Assembly (NCBI GenBank): GCA_021791145.1
Contig: JAJYXE010000015.1
Location: 1 to 22,719, forward strand
Reading direction: 5' to 3'
Source: Actinomycetes bacterium
Lineage (GTDB): Bacteria > Actinomycetota > Acidimicrobiia > Acidimicrobiales > RAAP-2
DNA length: 22,719 nucleotides
The first letter of the stretch is position 1. Each line of letters starts with the position of its first letter. This document shows, piece after piece, positions 1-7,861 of the stretch. The notes under the pieces are model-generated. The model had not been told where the DNA came from and did not search any database. It was given only the letters and a program-made list of their open reading frames with translations. Both the position numbers and the translations under genes were made by a program.

Positions 1-1268
1 CCGCCCACGACGCGCACGCGGCCCACGCGGCGCACGCCGCGCACGCCCTGCAGTGCAAGGCCGGGACGGGGACGGGGGCGCCCGGCGTGACCCCCAAGGA
101 GATCAAGGTCGCCGCCATCTCCACGCTCTCGGGCATCCTCGCGGCGGACTTCGGCTCCCTGGTCCCGGGCATCAAGGCGTACTTCAGCATGGTTGACGCG
201 CACGGGGGGGTGGACGGGCGCAAGATCGTGCTCGCGTACAACCTCGACGACGCGGGGCTGGCGAGCCAGTTCCAGACCGACGTCCACACCGCCATCGACC
301 AGGACCACGCGTTCGCGGTCGCGGTGTCGTCGTACTGGTTCACTCCCGCCTACTTCGCGCGCACGTGCACGCCGACGTACGGCTACAACGTCGACGGCAA
401 CTGGTCGGGCCCACCCAACCTGTTCGCTGCGGGCGGCTCGGTCCTCCCGCTGAAGACGATCGCGCCCGCCGTGGCGTACCTCGTCGACAAGACGCACTCG
501 AAGTCGATCGCGATCCTCGCCTACGGCGTCTCGACCTCGTCCGATCTCTGCCGGACCACGGGCAAGCTCCTTCGAGGCGCGGGCTACCACGTGGTGTTCA
601 CAGACCTGCGGCTCCCGCCGATCGACGCCAACCTCACGCCCGACGTCCAGCGGATCCAGCGCGCGGGCGCCGACTTCGTCGTGTCGTGCATGACAGTCAC
701 AGGCAACGTCACCCTCGCCCGGGACATCCGCCAGTACGGGCTCCACGTCCACCAGCTGTGGTTCGACGGCGCCGACGCGACCGTCGTGAAGCGCTACGAG
801 CAGCTGCTCCAGGGCGTCTACTTCAACGTGCAGAACGTGCCCGAGACCGCGGCGCGCCTGTACCCCGGCGTCTACCCGGGGCTCCAGACGTACTTGAAGA
901 CCATGCACCGCTACGCGCCCGGCTACGCGGACAACGCGCTGGCGCTCGACGGCTGGGAGTCCGCCGCGTTGATGGTGGCGGGGATCAAGGCGGCCGGCCG
1001 CCACCTCACTCAGGCGTCGGTGGTGGCCGCGACCAACCGCATCACCGACTTCACGGCGGGCGGCCTCGAGGAGCCCGTCGACTGGAAGACCGCGCACTAC
1101 CTCCAGACACGCACGTCCTGCAGCGCCTTCGAGCAGGTGAAGGGTGCCGCGGCGCTGCCCGTCCTCGGCAAGGGCAAAGAGGTGTACCTGTGCTTCGCGG
1201 TGTCGCACGTCCGGCACCCCGAGCCGGTGGCGCCGGTGCCGGGGATCCCCGGGCCCCACCGGGCCTGA
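1..1268 (+). CDS. ABC transporter substrate-binding protein, branched-chain amino acid type (5' partial)
   Basis: The reading frame is open from base 3, so the true start and signal peptide lie left of the window. The GTG at 87 is internal, at a typical mature-domain entry (VTPKEIKVAAISTLSG). The rest follows the periplasmic-binding-protein type 1 fold of LivJ-like receptors: an N-terminal IKVA strand, 'GIKAYFSMVDAHGGVDGRKI' (helix plus GGVxGR turn), and a late 'DNALALDGWESAALMVAGIKAAG' helix. It should capture a small extracellular solute for the permease and ATPases just downstream. The ligand cannot be read from sequence; amino acids are typical of the family but other small acids are possible. 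The visible N-terminal linker is an Ala/His-rich low-complexity stretch (bases 3-50), followed by a Cys and a Gly/Thr linker. The permease starts 7 nt after its stop. Confidence 0.85.
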   Translation, partial: AHDAHAAHAAHAAHALQCKAGTGTGAPGVTPKEIKVAAISTLSGILAADFGSLVPGIKAYFSMVDAHGGVDGRKIVLAYNLDDAGLASQFQTDVHTAIDQDHAFAVAVSSYWFTPAYFARTCTPTYGYNVDGNWSGPPNLFAAGGSVLPLKTIAPAVAYLVDKTHSKSIAILAYGVSTSSDLCRTTGKLLRGAGYHVVFTDLRLPPIDANLTPDVQRIQRAGADFVVSCMTVTGNVTLARDIRQYGLHVHQLWFDGADATVVKRYEQLLQGVYFNVQNVPETAARLYPGVYPGLQTYLKTMHRYAPGYADNALALDGWESAALMVAGIKAAGRHLTQASVVAATNRITDFTAGGLEEPVDWKTAHYLQTRTSCSAFEQVKGAAALPVLGKGKEVYLCFAVSHVRHPEPVAPVPGIPGPHRA

Positions 1269-1275
1269 GCCGCCC

Positions 1276-3243
1276 GTGGAGCAGCTGCTCGGCTTCGCCA
1301 TCCCGGGCGTGCCCTACGGCTGCGCCTACGCGGTCTTCGCGGTGGGGCTCGTCCTCACGTACCTGACGACCGGCGTCTTCAACTTCGGGTACGGCGCGCA
1401 GGCCTACGCATCGGCGTTCCTGTTCGCCTGGCTCGTCGACGACCACGGCTGGCCGACGTGGGCCGCCTTCGTGTGCGCCGTCGTCGTGCTCGGTCCCGGG
1501 CTGGCGCTGGTCTTCGACCGGCTGCTCTTCCGCCGCATCGCCGCCACCAACACGACGGCGAAAGTCGTCACCGGCCTCGGCATCCTCGTAGGCGTCCCGG
1601 CGCTGCTGCCGGTCCTCTTCGGCAACGGCAACCTGGTGGGCGCGCCGAGCATCCTCTTCGACCCCAACACCGTGTACTTCCATCTCGGTGCAGACGTCCC
1701 GGTGAACGGGTCGTACCTGAGCGCCGTGATCCTCACGGCCGCCATGCTCGTGGTGCTCGTCCTCCTGCTGCGGACGACCAACCTCGGCCTCGAGATGCGC
1801 GCGGCGGTCGAGAGCCGCCGCCTGCTCGAGCTCGAGGGTGTCAACGCGCCCCGTGTGACCGCGACCGCGTGGGCGGTGTCCGGCCTCATGGCCGGGCTCG
1901 CGGGCGTGCTGCTCGTGTCGACCGAGGTGATCGTCGCGCCCCAGGACTACATCACGCTGATGGTGGCCGCGATCGCCGCGGCGGCATGCGCGGCGCTCCG
2001 GTCGATGACGGTCGCCGCGGTGGTCGGGGTGCTCCTCGGGGTCGTGAGCCTGGTCGCGCAGGGCTACCTGCCGACGTCGAGCTTCTGGTACTCGGCGGTG
2101 CTCCCCGCGTTCCCGTTCATCGTGCTCGTCGGCGCGCTCCTCTTCGTCCCCGGCCTGCGCCGGCTGGGCCAGGCCGACGACCCCCTCTCCAACGTCGACC
2201 CGCCGCCGCCGCCGGCCGCGTCGCGCGTGCGGGGACGGGAGGTCGACCGGGTGGTCCGCACGGGCTTCTGGGCGCTTCTGCTCGCCTTCGTCACCTCGAT
2301 GCTCACGTGGATGCCCAGCGCGTGGGAGACCGTGCTCAACCAGGGGCTCGCGTACTCGGTGGTGTTCCTCTCGGTGACGCTGCTCACCGGGACCGCGGGC
2401 CAGCTCTCGCTCGCGCAGGCGACGCTCGCGGGGATCGCCGCGTTCACGGCCGGGCAGCTCGCCGCGCACCTCGGGCTCGACTTCCTTGCCGGCGGCGCGC
2501 TCGGCGCGCTCGCTGCGGCGCTGGTCGCCGCGCTGCTCGCGCTGGCGTCGTTGCGGTTGCGGGGGCTCGGGCTCTCGCTCATGACCCTCGCGGCGGCACT
2601 CCTCTTCGACGTGGCGATCTTCCCCGCGCAGGTGGTGAGCGGCGGGACAGGGGGGTTCCCCGTGCGCGCACGCTGGCTGCCGCTCGACCTGCTCGCGCCC
2701 GACGGGCACGCCTACTTCGTCGTGGCCCTCCTCGTGGTCGTCGTGTGCGCCGGAGGGGTGGCGCTCGTCCAGCGCGGCACGGTCGGCCGGCTGCTTGCCG
2801 CCATGCGCAACAGCGAGCTCGGCGCGGAGGGCATCGGGGTCAGCCTCTCGTGGGAGCGCGTGCTCGCCTTCGCGCTCTCCGGCGCGCTCGCCGGCGTCGG
2901 GGGAGTGCTGCTCGCGATCCAGCAGACGGTGATCGCCCCGGGGGAGTTCGACTACCAGCTCTCTCTCGCCTTCATCGTGATCGTCGTGACCACGGGCGTG
3001 GGGACGGTCGAAGGGGCGCTCCAGGCCGGGCTCGGGCTGGTGGTCCTCCAGCAACTTCTCCAGTTCGCGCCGCAACGCCTGGGGGGCCTCACCTTCGTCG
3101 TGTTCGCGGTCGGTGCCTTCACCTACGCGGCGCATCCTGAAGGGTTTGTCGAGTACTACAAGCGCCGCTCGACCGAGCAGGTCGAGCGCGTGCTCGCCCG
3201 GCGGCAGCGACGGACCGCGCCTGCGGTCACCGGGCGGTCGTGA
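1276..3243 (+). CDS. Fused LivH-LivM branched-chain amino acid type ABC permease
   Basis: A 655-residue membrane protein starting at GTG 1276, directly after the receptor gene. The N-terminal half (about residues 1-290) is LivH-like: 'GVPYGCAYAVFAVGLVLTYLTTGVFNFGYGAQA' matches the conserved first helices, and 'LGLEMRAAVESRRLLELEGVN' is the cytoplasmic ATPase-contact loop. After a Pro-rich linker (about 305-325), the second half is LivM-like, with 'LTGTAGQLSLAQATLAGIAAFTAGQLA' and a second contact loop 'GRLLAAMRNSELGAEGIGVS'. In most bacteria these are two genes forming a heterodimer; here one chain carries both. The C-terminal tail is basic. The stop TGA overlaps the ATG of the next gene, so translation is probably coupled. 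An earlier in-frame start at 1144 lies inside the receptor gene and was not used. Confidence 0.88.
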   Translation: MEQLLGFAIPGVPYGCAYAVFAVGLVLTYLTTGVFNFGYGAQAYASAFLFAWLVDDHGWPTWAAFVCAVVVLGPGLALVFDRLLFRRIAATNTTAKVVTGLGILVGVPALLPVLFGNGNLVGAPSILFDPNTVYFHLGADVPVNGSYLSAVILTAAMLVVLVLLLRTTNLGLEMRAAVESRRLLELEGVNAPRVTATAWAVSGLMAGLAGVLLVSTEVIVAPQDYITLMVAAIAAAACAALRSMTVAAVVGVLLGVVSLVAQGYLPTSSFWYSAVLPAFPFIVLVGALLFVPGLRRLGQADDPLSNVDPPPPPAASRVRGREVDRVVRTGFWALLLAFVTSMLTWMPSAWETVLNQGLAYSVVFLSVTLLTGTAGQLSLAQATLAGIAAFTAGQLAAHLGLDFLAGGALGALAAALVAALLALASLRLRGLGLSLMTLAAALLFDVAIFPAQVVSGGTGGFPVRARWLPLDLLAPDGHAYFVVALLVVVVCAGGVALVQRGTVGRLLAAMRNSELGAEGIGVSLSWERVLAFALSGALAGVGGVLLAIQQTVIAPGEFDYQLSLAFIVIVVTTGVGTVEGALQAGLGLVVLQQLLQFAPQRLGGLTFVVFAVGAFTYAAHPEGFVEYYKRRSTEQVERVLARRQRRTAPAVTGRS

Positions 3244-3998
3244 TGCTGGCGGTGCGCGGGCTCGAGAAGTCCTTCGGAGGAACGGTCGCGCTCGCCGGCG
3301 TCGACCTCGACGTCGCGGCGGGGGAGAGCGTGGGCCTGGTCGGCCCCAACGGTGCGGGCAAGACCACCGTCTTCGACTGCATCTTCGGCCAGGTCCGCCC
3401 GGACGCCGGGACCGTCGCGCTCGACGGGCGCGACATCGGGCGGCTCCCGACGTGGCGCCGGGCGCGCCTCGGGATCGGGCGGACGTACCAGCGGCTGGAG
3501 GTCTTCCCCGAGCTCACCGTCCGCGACCACCTCATCGTCGCGCTCCGGGCCGGTCACCCGCGCCGCGGCGGCCACCTCTGGCGTGACCTGCTGGGGCTCA
3601 GCGCACCGACCACCGAGGAGCGCGGCGCGACCGATGCGACGCTCGAGGCGGTCGGGCTCCTCGACGTCGCCGACGTGCCGGTCGCCGCGCTCGACCTCGG
3701 CGCGTGCCGGCTGGTCGAGCTCGCCCGTGCGGTGGTGGGAGCGCCGCGACTGCTGCTCGCCGACGAGCCGTCCTCGGGGCTCGACGAGCACGAGGCCGGC
3801 GACCTGGCGCGCCTCGTGCGGACATTGCAGCGCGCACGGGGGATGGGCATGCTGCTCGTCGAGCACGACCTCGCGATGGTCGAGGCGGTGGTCGACCGCG
3901 TGGTCGTCATGGACCTCGGCCGCGTCGTGGCGTCGGGCGCCTTCCACGAGGTGATGGCGGCGCCGGCCGTGCAGCGCGCCTACCTCGGCATGCCGTGA
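3243..3998 (+). CDS. LivG-like ABC transporter ATPase
   Basis: Nucleotide-binding subunit that would power the adjacent permease. Counting from the alternative GTG at 3240, Walker A GPNGAGKT is at residues 35-42, the Q-loop region follows at 'GIGRTYQRLEVFPELTV', Walker B LLLADEP is at 171-177, and the H-loop His is at 209 (VEHD). The ABC signature is unusual: where LSxGQ is expected it reads LDLGA (151-155), replacing both Ser and Gln. LivG relatives often vary here, so loss of activity does not follow. The ATG at 3243 overlaps the permease stop as ATGA; a GTG codon sits immediately before it, so the start is uncertain by one codon. The length (251 aa) is normal. Its stop overlaps the GTG of the next ATPase gene. 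Confidence 0.88.
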   Translation: MLAVRGLEKSFGGTVALAGVDLDVAAGESVGLVGPNGAGKTTVFDCIFGQVRPDAGTVALDGRDIGRLPTWRRARLGIGRTYQRLEVFPELTVRDHLIVALRAGHPRRGGHLWRDLLGLSAPTTEERGATDATLEAVGLLDVADVPVAALDLGACRLVELARAVVGAPRLLLADEPSSGLDEHEAGDLARLVRTLQRARGMGMLLVEHDLAMVEAVVDRVVVMDLGRVVASGAFHEVMAAPAVQRAYLGMP

Positions 3999-4717
3999 GC
4001 GACGCACCGCCGCCGGTCCTCGAGGTGGACGACGTGAGCGCCTCGTACGGGCCGTACCGCGCCCTGTTCGCGGTGAGCTTCACAGTGCGCGCCGGCGATG
4101 CGCTCGCCTTGCTCGGGCCGAACGGCGCGGGGAAGTCGACCGTCGCACGGGTGGTGTCCGGACTCGTTCGGCCGACCTCGGGGTCGGTCCGCGTCGGCGG
4201 GCGCGACGTCACGGGCAGTCCTGCATGGGCGGTCGCTCGTGCAGGGCTCTCACACGTGCCCGAGGGCCGCGGCGTCTTCGACTCGCTGAGCGTCGAGGAG
4301 AACCTCGTGCTCGCCTTCCGCCACCGGGTGGGACGCCGAGGCGTGGCGCCGGCGCTCGAGCGCGCCTACGAGCGTTTCGGGGTGCTCGGCGAGCGGCGCC
4401 ACGACCGCGCCGGCACGCTGTCGGGCGGGCAGCAGCGGCTGCTCTCCATCGCCAAGGTCCTCGTCGTGCCGCCCAAGGTGCTGGTCGCCGACGAGCTCTC
4501 GCTCGGGCTCGCTCCGAGCGTCGTCGACGACGTCTACCGGGGGCTCGCCGACGTCCGCCGCGAGGGCACGGCGCTCGTCGTCGTCGAGCAGCAGGTGGAC
4601 CGGGCCCTCGCCCTCGCCTCGTCGGCCGTGGTGCTCGAGCGCGGAGCCGTCACCTACCTCGGCCCGGCGCCCGGCGCGCGTGCGGTGATGGCCCAGGTGC
4701 TCGCCCGCAGCCGGTGA
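3995..4717 (+). CDS. LivF-like ABC transporter ATPase
   Basis: The second nucleotide-binding subunit of the LIV-type importer, 240 residues. The GTG at 3995 overlaps the preceding stop (GTGA), so coupling is likely. Walker A GPNGAGKS is at residues 41-48, 'SHVPEGRGVFDSLSVEENL' is the LivF-typical Q-loop/EGR region, the canonical signature LSGGQQR is at 142-148, and Walker B is VLVADELSLGLAP. The H-loop position reads VEQQ instead of a His, which is usual for LivF (VEQN). This subunit therefore has an intact signature while its LivG partner has a degenerate one. It is the last gene of the operon; a GC-rich hairpin and a convergent methyltransferase gene follow. Confidence 0.88.
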   Translation: MSDAPPPVLEVDDVSASYGPYRALFAVSFTVRAGDALALLGPNGAGKSTVARVVSGLVRPTSGSVRVGGRDVTGSPAWAVARAGLSHVPEGRGVFDSLSVEENLVLAFRHRVGRRGVAPALERAYERFGVLGERRHDRAGTLSGGQQRLLSIAKVLVVPPKVLVADELSLGLAPSVVDDVYRGLADVRREGTALVVVEQQVDRALALASSAVVLERGAVTYLGPAPGARAVMAQVLARSR

Positions 4718-4725
4718 CGGCCGGC

Positions 4726-4741
4726 GCCGCGCGAGCGCGGC
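4726..4741. terminator. Candidate bidirectional terminator hairpin
   Basis: A 6-bp perfect stem GCCGCG / CGCGGC with loop CGAG sits in the 34-nt gap between the convergent transporter and methyltransferase genes. There is no T-run on either strand, so intrinsic termination would be of the U-poor type common in high-GC actinobacteria. Confidence 0.4.
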
Positions 4742-4751
4742 GGGCGGGCGA

Positions 4752-5486
4752 TCATCGAGCCGTCAGCACGAAGCGCGGCGCGGAGCCGAGGAGCCGCTCG
4801 GGGAGCGGCGACGCCAGCCGCTCGGCCCACTCGACGTCGCGCAGGCGGCGAAGGCTCGGCGAGCGCCAGCCCGCGGCGGCGGCGAGCGCGGCCAGCGCTG
4901 CGGGGTGCGTCCCGGCGGACAGTGGGAGGGAGTCCTTCATCGCCGCCGGGTACTGCGCGTGGTGCTCGGGCGGCGCGTGCCGGAGGCGGTCGAGGACGCG
5001 TCGCGCGGTCGCCCGCAGCTGCTCGACGGGGTCGGTTCCTCCCCACAGGCTCTCGACCAGGACGAGGCGGCCGTCGGGGGCCGCCTCTCGCCATGCGCAG
5101 AGCGCCGCGACCGGGTCGGGCAGGGTCCAGAGCAGGTGGCGCTCCATGACCGCGTCGAACGGGCCGGCGGGGGGATCCGTGGCGGCACCTTCGAGCGTGC
5201 GGACCTCGAGACCCTCGGCCGCCGCGCGAGCCGACAGCCGCTCGAGCATGGCGCAGGACAGGTCGAGCGCGGTCACCTCGTGGCCGAGGCGGGCGGCGAC
5301 GAGCGAGAGGAAGCCGGTGCCCGCCCCGCAGTCGAGCACCCGGGAGGGCCCAGGCGCCAGGGCGGACTCCACGGCGGCGGTCCATGCCGCGACCACCGCG
5401 GGGTCGGTCGGCCGGTGCTGGCGCGCGTCGTCGTAGGTCGCAGCGTCCTCGTCCCAGTAGCGGCGGATGTCGTCGATCGTGCCCAC
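4752..5486 (-). CDS. Class I SAM-dependent methyltransferase
   Basis: A 244-residue protein starting at GTG 5486 (MGTIDDIRRYWDEDAATYDD). Motif I is VLDCGAGTGFLSLVAARLG at residues 50-68, followed by the acidic end of strand 2 (VTALDLS, 72-78). 'FDAVMERHLLWTLPDPVAAL' (110-129) fits motif IV and post-motif regions, and 'GRLVLVES' fits the later strand. The opening WDEDAATYD is typical of UbiE/Methyltransf_11-type small-molecule methyltransferases. The acceptor cannot be told. An upstream in-frame start at 6191 would run antisense through the condensation gene and is not credible. GGTCTA at 5494-5499 (TAGACC on this strand) lies 7 nt before the GTG, a possible leaderless -10. It is divergent from the condensation-like gene (246 nt apart) and convergent with the transporter. 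Confidence 0.85.
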   Translation of the reverse strand: MGTIDDIRRYWDEDAATYDDARQHRPTDPAVVAAWTAAVESALAPGPSRVLDCGAGTGFLSLVAARLGHEVTALDLSCAMLERLSARAAAEGLEVRTLEGAATDPPAGPFDAVMERHLLWTLPDPVAALCAWREAAPDGRLVLVESLWGGTDPVEQLRATARRVLDRLRHAPPEHHAQYPAAMKDSLPLSAGTHPAALAALAAAAGWRSPSLRRLRDVEWAERLASPLPERLLGSAPRFVLTAR

Positions 5487-5493
5487 GGGCTGC

Positions 5494-5499
5494 GGTCTA
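5494..5499 (-). promoter_or_regulatory. Possible -10 element for the methyltransferase (leaderless)
   Basis: On the minus strand TAGACC lies 7 nt before the GTG start. It matches TAnnnT except at the last base. No Shine-Dalgarno is visible. Weak alone; listed because the same spacing recurs in the window. Confidence 0.3.
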
Positions 5500-5517
5500 G
5501 CGCATCTGGACGCGGGC

Positions 5518-5535
5518 CGGCGGAGCGGTCCGCCG
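5518..5535. promoter_or_regulatory. Inverted repeat in a divergent promoter region
   Basis: A perfect 7-bp inverted repeat CGGCGGA / TCCGCCG separated by GCGG lies between the divergent methyltransferase and condensation-like genes, about 20 bp upstream of the candidate -10 at 5494-5499. It could be an operator or an mRNA hairpin. In such GC-rich DNA chance is possible. The remainder of 5487-5732 shows nothing else I can name. Confidence 0.3.
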
Positions 5536-5732
5536 AGCGGTGGCAGAATCCGTGGTCGCCGGGGTCGGTGGACGGCTCGGAGGCCGCCGTGCCGGGGCGC
5601 CCCGCGCGGCCGCCGGTCGCACTCGTGTGCGGCAGGACGGTTGGACCGCTCGGTGCGCAGGGGGGCTCCGAGGGTGCCGCCGGACTCGGCGCGGGAGCAG
5701 GCACGAGGCAGACGAGGAGAGATCGAGACGCC

Positions 5733-7061
5733 ATGAGCACGACCGAGCAGGCCCCGGCCGGCGCGCAAGCAGCGGCACCGCCGCCGGGCAGCGCGGCGCC
5801 GGTTCGGCGCGCCCCGCTCTCGCTCACGCAGCGCTCGTCCCTCCTCATGGCGCCGCACAGCCCGAGCCGCGAGTTCATGAGCTGGGTGTACCAGTTGAAC
5901 GGGAGGCTCGACGTCGAGGCGCTCGTCGCCGCGGTCGACGACGTGGTCTGCGCCCACGACCTCCTTCGCGTCCGATTCGAGCCGGGAGCGGGTGGGGACG
6001 TGGAGTCGGCGAGGCAGTACGTGACGGAGTTCCGTCCTGGCGTCGTCCGGATCGTCGAGCTCGACGACCGGCCGAAGCTCGAGGCGCTCAGCGCGGCGAT
6101 CGTGGCCGTCGAGGCCGAGTACCGGGACCTCTCGCCATGGGACGAGCCGCGCCTCGGGGCGACGCTCTACGTGGTCGCGCCCAAGACGCACGTCCTGTCG
6201 ATCTTCGTCGCCGAGGCGCTCGTGGACGGCGAGTCCGGCACGATGGTCGCGGCCGAGCTGTCACGCGCCTACGCGCGGCACGCGGGGAAGACCCCCCCGG
6301 ACCTGCCGTGTCCGTCCGAGGGGAGCTACCTGCGGTGGGTGCTCGACAACCCGGTGCCCGCCGCCGTGCAGCAACGCGCCGTCGACCACTGGCGGGCGCT
6401 GCGCGACGAGCCGGTCGCCGCCGGCTCGTGGCCGATGACGCTTCCTTGCGGCGTCCGTCCGAGGACGAGGTTCTTCAACGTGCCTGCCGGGCACTGGCGC
6501 CACCTCGTCGACGTGACGCCCGGCATGGCGGCGATGCCCTTCGTGGTGGTTCTCTCGTGGCTCGAGCTCGCGCTCGCCCGCGTGGCCGGCGCCCGGCGCT
6601 TCGTGGTCACCTCGGCGGTCTCGAATCGCAGCCGCCCGGGTGCCAAGGACATCCTCGGCAACTTCGTCGGTCCGGTGCGCATGGTCGCGGAGGTCGCCCC
6701 CTCGGACCGGCTCGAGGACGTCTCGCCGAGGGTGCTCCGCTCGCTGCGTGAGGCGATCGCCGCGAGCGTCGTCCCGGTGCCGCTCGCCGAGGCGCGCCTC
6801 CAGGCTCCCGCGCCGTTCACCCCCCCCGAGCCGACCGTGTCGTTCTTCATGTTCGACGAGCGCGAGGGACCCGACTTCGTGGGTGTGCGGCAGCGCCGGT
6901 TCCGGGTGCACACCGGCCGGGATGTCCTGCGCGTCAACTGCACCCCCGACGAGTCGGGCGGGCGGAACTTCTTCGTGATCTCGGGGTCGGCGCCCGCCGC
7001 GCTGATGGACGACCTCGTCGCAGAGCTCCAGCGCCACCTCGGCTTGCCTGGCCCGGGCTGA
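5733..7061 (+). CDS. Stand-alone condensation-domain-like protein with degenerate HHxxxDG motif
   Basis: A 442-residue protein with an Ala/Pro-rich N-terminal tail (1-27), then a condensation-domain fold: 'LSLTQRSSLL' (opening helix), 'LNGRLDVEALVAAVDDVVCAHDLLRVRFEP' (29-residue classic C-domain N-lobe pattern), and 'SYLRWVLDNP...VDHWRALR' after the active-site loop. The expected catalytic HHxxxDG is AEALVDG at residues 160-166: DG remains but both His are replaced by Ala-Glu. Members of this superfamily (NRPS C domains, PapA-type acyltransferases, WS/DGAT) normally need the second His as catalytic base, so this may be a non-catalytic, altered or binding role. No adenylation or carrier domain is attached or nearby. 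The ATG at 5733 has a purine-rich GAGGAGAG 12 nt upstream. A strong hairpin follows the stop. Confidence 0.72.
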   Translation: MSTTEQAPAGAQAAAPPPGSAAPVRRAPLSLTQRSSLLMAPHSPSREFMSWVYQLNGRLDVEALVAAVDDVVCAHDLLRVRFEPGAGGDVESARQYVTEFRPGVVRIVELDDRPKLEALSAAIVAVEAEYRDLSPWDEPRLGATLYVVAPKTHVLSIFVAEALVDGESGTMVAAELSRAYARHAGKTPPDLPCPSEGSYLRWVLDNPVPAAVQQRAVDHWRALRDEPVAAGSWPMTLPCGVRPRTRFFNVPAGHWRHLVDVTPGMAAMPFVVVLSWLELALARVAGARRFVVTSAVSNRSRPGAKDILGNFVGPVRMVAEVAPSDRLEDVSPRVLRSLREAIAASVVPVPLAEARLQAPAPFTPPEPTVSFFMFDEREGPDFVGVRQRRFRVHTGRDVLRVNCTPDESGGRNFFVISGSAPAALMDDLVAELQRHLGLPGPG

Positions 7062-7067
7062 ATCGCT

Positions 7068-7086
7068 CGAGCTCCGAGGGAGCTCG
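7068..7086. terminator. Hairpin between convergent genes
   Basis: Perfect 8-bp stem CGAGCTCC / GGAGCTCG with a 3-nt GAG loop fills the 26-nt gap between the condensation-like and TetR genes and abuts the TetR stop at 7088. No T-run follows. Likely a bidirectional terminator. Confidence 0.5.
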
Positions 7087-7087
7087 G

Positions 7088-7717
7088 CTACAGGCGCGCG
7101 CGCAGCACCGCCGCCGCCTCCGCCGAGCGCTCGCGGAATGCCTCACGAGCGTCGCCGTGGGCCTCGAGGACGCCCGCGAGGTGCTCGAAGAACAGCCCGA
7201 CGATGAACGCCCGCAGGACCCGGGCGACCGCCGGCGCCCCCGGGCCGTCGCAGATGGTCGGCTCGGACTCTTCGATCCAGCGTTCAAGTGCTGCCTGCGT
7301 CGCGTCGAAGAGCTCGACCCCCACGACGTGGGCGGTCTCCTGGCCGCGCATCACCTCCCCGAGCATGAGCCGGATGAAGTCCTCGACCTCGAGCATCGAG
7401 CCCAGGATGTCCTCGAGCATGTCGGCGAGGCCGTCGAAGTCGTCGCGCGAGATCGCGGCCGGCCCGGTCGACGCCGCGAGGTCCTCGATGAACCCCCGCT
7501 CCTGGAGCACTGCGACGAGCAGCTCACGCTTGGACGCGAAGTAGTGGTAGAGCGAGGCGACGTTGAGCCCCGCCGCCGCGGCGAGGTCCCGCATGCTGGT
7601 CCCGTCGACGCCGCGCTGGGACATGAGAGCGAGAGCCGTGTCGAGGATGTGCTGGCGCTGGGAGACGGCGGCTCGCTCCTGGGTCCCGGCCGAAGATGAG
7701 GTGGTCACGCCCCCCAT
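7088..7717 (-). CDS. TetR/AcrR family transcriptional regulator
   Basis: 209 residues from the ATG at 7717, or 206 from the GTG at 7708. The N-terminal TetR helix-turn-helix is clear: 'ILDTALALMSQRGVDGTSMRDLAAAAGLNVASLYHYFASKRELL' (residues 24-67 counted from the ATG), including the signature YHYFASKREL. The rest is a helical ligand-binding domain of ordinary length with 'RVLRAFIVGLFFEHLAGVLEAHG' near the end. Ligand and regulon are unknown. The GTG at 7708 is favoured, because the ATG overlaps a possible -10 (GACAAT on this strand at 7716-7721) that would give a leaderless GTG start. Convergent with the condensation-like gene, which is not necessarily its target. A palindrome 145-160 bp upstream is a candidate binding site. 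Confidence 0.9.
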   Translation of the reverse strand: MGGVTTSSSAGTQERAAVSQRQHILDTALALMSQRGVDGTSMRDLAAAAGLNVASLYHYFASKRELLVAVLQERGFIEDLAASTGPAAISRDDFDGLADMLEDILGSMLEVEDFIRLMLGEVMRGQETAHVVGVELFDATQAALERWIEESEPTICDGPGAPAVARVLRAFIVGLFFEHLAGVLEAHGDAREAFRERSAEAAAVLRARL

Positions 7718-7721
7718 TGTC
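7716..7721 (-). promoter_or_regulatory. Possible -10 element for the TetR gene
   Basis: On the minus strand GACAAT is 7 nt before GTG 7708. It differs from TAnnnT at the first base. It helps choose GTG over the overlapping ATG, but is weak alone. Confidence 0.28.
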
Positions 7722-7861
7722 GGGTCCCGCAGGGCCCCGCGTCGAGCGCGCCCGCGTATTGCCTGCTCAGTGGCGAGATCGCGCTCGGGACGCGGCGGCG
7801 TCCTGGCCGGGCGCGACGTGCACGCCGCCGGGGGGCTCGACGGCAGGTCAGCTTGCCGTGC

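Noticed and set aside
1051..3135. 694-codon open frame antisense to the transporter permease
   Set aside because: Composition (Arg/Glu/His/Gly-rich, no domains) is that of a shadow frame; the sense strand encodes a clear LivH-LivM permease.
5273..6191. N-terminal extension of the methyltransferase to 6191
   Set aside because: The extension runs antisense through the condensation-like gene and lacks methyltransferase features; GTG 5486 starts exactly at the family's usual N-terminus.
5733..7717. Non-ribosomal peptide or polyketide cluster
   Set aside because: Only one isolated, motif-deficient condensation-like protein is present; no adenylation, carrier, ketosynthase or thioesterase domain nearby.
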